Below, piece by piece: positions 6,461 through 8,752 of a stretch of 8,752 nucleotides of DNA (its first letter is position 1; each line of letters opens with the position of its first letter). The stretch is from Patescibacteria group bacterium UBA6263 (GTDB lineage Bacteria; Patescibacteriota; Gracilibacteria; Absconditabacterales; Absconditicoccaceae). Under the pieces are notes generated by a model that saw nothing but the letters and a program-made list of their open reading frames with translations, was not told the DNA's origin and made no database searches. The position numbers and the translations under genes were made by a program. The stretch lies in contig DJVF01000014.1 of NCBI GenBank assembly GCA_002441085.1, positions 37,499 to 46,250 on the forward strand, written 5' to 3'.

Positions 6461-8365
6461 ATGAATACAACAAACGCTGCAAAAACTTATGATGCATCTC
6501 ATATCAAAGTATTGGAATGATTGGAACCGGTCAGACAAAGACCTGGAATGTATATATGATCGACTGATTTCAAATGACTATATCATATGGTCCAAGAAAT
6601 ATTGGATAATGCTGTAGATGAATCTTTGGCATGATTTTGTACCAATATAACTGTAATTTTGAATGAAGATTGATCAGTTTCTATCTCTGATAATGGTAGA
6701 TGAATCCCAGTAGATAAACATGAAAAAACTGGAAGATCTGCTTTGGAAACAGTTTTTACTGTATTGCATGCTGGAGGAAAGTTTGACAAAGAAGTTTATA
6801 AAGTATCTTGATGATTGCATGGTGTATGAGCATCTGTAGTAAATGCATTGTCAGAATGGTTAAAAGTACAAGTCTACAAAGATGGTAAAATTTATGAGCA
6901 AAATTATGCTAGATGAATACCTCAATGAGATTTGCAAATAATATGAGAAACAGAAAAAAGCTGAACTACTGTAACATTTATGCCTGATGATCAAATATTT
7001 GAAACATTGGAATTTTCTGAAAGTATAGAAGTTGCTAGAATAAAACAATCAGCATATCTTACTCCCTGAGTAACATTTACATTTATAAGTAAAAAATCTT
7101 GATTACGTCAAAGATTTTATTTTGAATGAGGTATCAAGACTTGGTTAAATAATTTGGTATGAGAACAACAACGCTTATCTTCTGCTCATTATATCAATAA
7201 AGAATGAGATAAATGTCTCGCTGAAATAGCTTTTCAATTTGTAAATACTAGTAATGATCACACATTATCTTTTGTAAATAATATTCCTACAAAAGATGGA
7301 GGTACTCACCTACTATGATTCAAATCAGCTTTGTTGAAAATTATCAATGAAATATGAAAAGAAAAAGAAAAAATAGATAAAAAAATATGAGAATACCAAT
7401 ATAGTGATGTCACAGATGGTTTGTATGCTATAGTAACAGTAAAAATCCCTGAGCCACAATTTGAATGACAGACCAAATGAAGATTAGGGAATAGTTATGT
7501 AAGATGACAGGTAGAAGATATAGTATATGATTATCTCAGAGAATTTTTTGCTAAACATGAAGATGAATTTGACAAGATATTTGAAAAAATAGATTTAGCA
7601 GCAAGAGCTAGACTAGCAGCTAAATTTGCTAGAGAGACTGTGTTGAGAAAAAATACTTTAGCCTGATGAGTTTTGCCTGGTAAATTGGCAGATTGTGCTA
7701 TCAAAAAAAGAGAATGAACTGAACTATATATAGTCGAGTGAGATTCTGCTGGATGAAGTGCAAAACAATGACGTGATAGCAAATTTCAAGCTATACTACC
7801 ACTTAGAGGTAAAATATTGAATACAGAACAAGCTGTAATACAAAAAATTATGGCAAACAATGAAGTAAAGGCATTGATCACTGCTATATGATGTGGGATC
7901 AAGGATAGTTTTGATTTGACATGATTGAGATATGATAAAATTATAATCATGACGGATGCTGATGTCGATGGTGCACATATCAGAACATTATTACTGACTT
8001 TTTTCTTTAGATTTATGAGACCACTGGTAGATGCATGACACGTGTATGCAGCATGTCCTCCAATATACAAATTTAACGAATGAAAAAAATCAGTATATGT
8101 TTATGATGAAGCCAAAACGCCAAGTGATTTTGATATGGATCCTAGCAAAGTAGAAGTACAAAGATATAAAGGTCTATGAGAAATGAATGCTGAACAATTA
8201 CGAGAAACTACTATGGATCCAAATACTAGGACATTAAACCAAATTACTATAGAAGATGCAGAAGAAACAGATAGATTATTTAGGATATTGATGTGAGAAG
8301 ATGTACAATCTAGGAAACATTTTATTTTGACCCATGCAAAAACAGTAAGAGATTTGGATATATAG
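6461..8365 (+). CDS. gyrB: DNA gyrase subunit B
   Basis: ATP-hydrolysing subunit of gyrase, which introduces negative supercoils with GyrA. 634 residues, typical of the short GyrB form. GHKL ATPase: EILDNAVDE (46-54, E46 catalytic), DNGRGIP (77-83), SGGLHGVG (116-123). Transducer: QTKGRLGN (337-344, K339). TOPRIM: EGDSAGGSAKQGRD (426-439), PLRGKILN (447-454), DADVDGAHI (499-507). C-terminal RYKGLGEMNAEQLWETTMDP (568-587) marks GyrB rather than ParE. About 36 codons are TGA, all on glycine positions including the ATPase and TOPRIM motifs. W581 is CGA (8201-8203) in the near-invariant LWETTM, whereas R438 is CGT, so the CGN box is split. The ATG at 6461 gives the normal N-terminus. Under the standard code the gene would look like debris. 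gyrA is not in the window. Confidence 0.97.
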
Positions 8366-8367
8366 GA

Positions 8368-8407
8368 TGTAACAATGTTGAAATGTAGCAATGTTGAAAT
8401 GTAAATA
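8368..8407. repeat. Five 8-bp units (TGTNNNAA type) between converging genes
   Basis: TGTAACAA, TGTTGAAA, TGTAGCAA, TGTTGAAA and TGTAAATA follow one another exactly; the first four make two near-identical 16-bp repeats. They fill most of the 49-base gap between the stop of gyrB and the stop of the opposing gene. No strong hairpin terminator is visible in the gap. Confidence 0.7.
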
Positions 8408-8414
8408 GAAAAAA

Positions 8415-8752
8415 TTAGTTAAAAATATCTTTTAAAATTTTGATAGCTAAAGTCTGATCTAGGAAGTACGGTGATGTTGCAATTGTGACTAAACTTGCTT
8501 GTGAGATCAGATTTTTTGTTATTTGGATAGTTTTGTTATAAGCTTCTATTCACATATCAGGATGTCGGAAGTCTAGGTCAATATCTAGAATAAAGTTTCA
8601 ATGTTGTAATGCCTGCCTGTCCGGTAGGCAGATCGTAGGCGTGGCAATCTTTTTTTTATTTAAGATTACTTCGTTCCCTGACTGCCGTCAGGCAGGCTTG
8701 CAATGACTATCGTTGTTTAGTAATTTATATTCTGTATTGATTTGAAAGACTT
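8415..8752 (-). CDS. 3' part of a UPF0489-like (LDIDLD) protein, with in-frame repeat insertion
   Basis: The last 111 codons are visible; the start lies beyond the window. The C-terminal 60 residues, FILDIDLDFWHPDMG (53-67) then ASLVTIATSPYFLDQTLAI (85-103), resemble the end of UPF0489 proteins, a group related to arginase-type metal hydrolases; the Asp-rich LDIDLD is the likely metal-binding motif. W62 is CGA. Residues about 16-49 are encoded by two palindromic elements in opposite orientation (8606-8650 and 8663-8707) that total 102 bp with their spacer, so the frame stays open. No ATG occurs before the LDIDLD motif, so translation must pass through the repeats if this is a working gene. 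A decaying gene is the alternative. Family call is moderate; the function is unknown. Confidence 0.6.
8606..8650. repeat. 45-bp palindromic element, copy 3 (inverted, diverged)
   Basis: Same length as copies 1 and 2 but reversed: begins GTAATGCC and ends GGCAATCT. It has a 6-bp stem CTGCCT/AGGCAG (8613-8618 and 8626-8631) and shares the GCCTGCCTG core. Its middle differs from the other copies. It lies in frame in the LDIDLD gene. Confidence 0.65.
8606..8657 (+). terminator. Repeat copy 3 as possible terminator for gyrB transcription
   Basis: On the plus strand the hairpin of copy 3 ends GGCAATC and is followed by eight T. It is about 240 bases past the gyrB stop, so it could end rpoD-gyrB transcription, antisense to the LDIDLD gene. 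Position this far downstream makes the assignment tentative. Confidence 0.4.
8663..8707. repeat. 45-bp palindromic element, copy 2
   Basis: Begins AGATTAC and ends GCAATGAC with the inner hairpin CCTGAC-TGCC-GTCAGG. Three differences from copy 1 (3384-3428) over 45 bases. It lies head-to-head with copy 3, 12 AT-only bases between them, inside the reading frame of the LDIDLD gene. Confidence 0.8.

Noticed and set aside
1529..8365. Apparent pseudogenes: all long genes look interrupted by many stops.
   Set aside because: Interruptions are always TGA at glycine positions, so this is recoding and not decay.
7531..8391. Several overlapping open frames on the minus strand within gyrB.
   Set aside because: They lie antisense to unmistakable GyrB TOPRIM sequence and have no recognisable motif, so they are shadow frames.
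8368..8407. Regular short repeats considered as a CRISPR array.
   Set aside because: Units are 8 bp with no spacers, and no cas gene is present.
8606..8707. Inverted pair of 45-bp elements considered as ends of an insertion sequence or attachment site.
   Set aside because: Only 12 bp lie between them, there is no transposase or integrase, and no target duplication could be recognised.

Overview
The window comes from an AT-rich bacterium of the Absconditabacteria (SR1) type within the Gracilibacteria/CPR. The case rests on the genetic code. Every long gene is full of in-frame TGA codons, and these sit at glycine positions (for example the Nudix-box, GHKL and TOPRIM glycines). CGA and CGG codons fall on conserved tryptophan positions in five different families: GyrB LWETTM, RpoD YATWW, the ITPase FGW motif, YceI DRTxW and NAD(P)H-quinone-reductase FPVWW. 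TGA=Gly together with CGA/CGG=Trp is the code known for Absconditabacterales (NCBI table 37). Under the standard code almost every gene here looks like a string of fragments; with TGA read through, only TAA and TAG stop and eleven genes appear.

Layout. Positions 67-1418 (minus): a YkgJ-type cysteine-cluster protein overlapping ddl (D-Ala-D-Ala ligase). Positions 1529-2496 (plus): a Nudix hydrolase joined by a TAATG overlap to an RdgB/ITPase-type nucleotide pyrophosphatase, which looks like a nucleotide-pool-cleaning pair. Positions 2537-4803 (minus): a 67-residue protein of unknown function with its own promoter and terminator, a flavodoxin-fold quinone reductase, a YceI-type lipoprotein, and ruvA. 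Positions 5098-8365 (plus): the primary sigma factor rpoD followed 25 bases later by gyrB. Positions 8415-8752 (minus): the 3' part of a gene with an LDIDLD motif resembling UPF0489 proteins, running off the window.

The gaps are not empty. The ruvA-rpoD gap has two back-to-back sigma70-type promoters sharing one -35 box; the leftward one leads into a short hairpin plus T-run, so it may make a small RNA of about 70 nt or an attenuated ruvA leader. A GC-rich 45-bp palindromic element occurs at three places. In two it is followed by a T-run and would work as an intrinsic terminator. Two copies in opposite orientation, with a 12-bp spacer, add exactly 102 bp (34 codons) inside the LDIDLD gene without closing its frame. 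Several gene borders carry arrays of short units with a strict 8-bp or 7-bp period. The 7-bp array upstream of ruvA spells four consecutive TATAAT boxes.

Most genes are ordinary housekeeping genes. The items worth a second look are the double codon reassignment, the repeat elements inside a coding region, the periodic arrays, the divergent promoter/small-RNA locus, the charged C-terminal tail on RpoD and the altered base-recognition motifs of the ITPase. No complete new defence or mobile system is visible.
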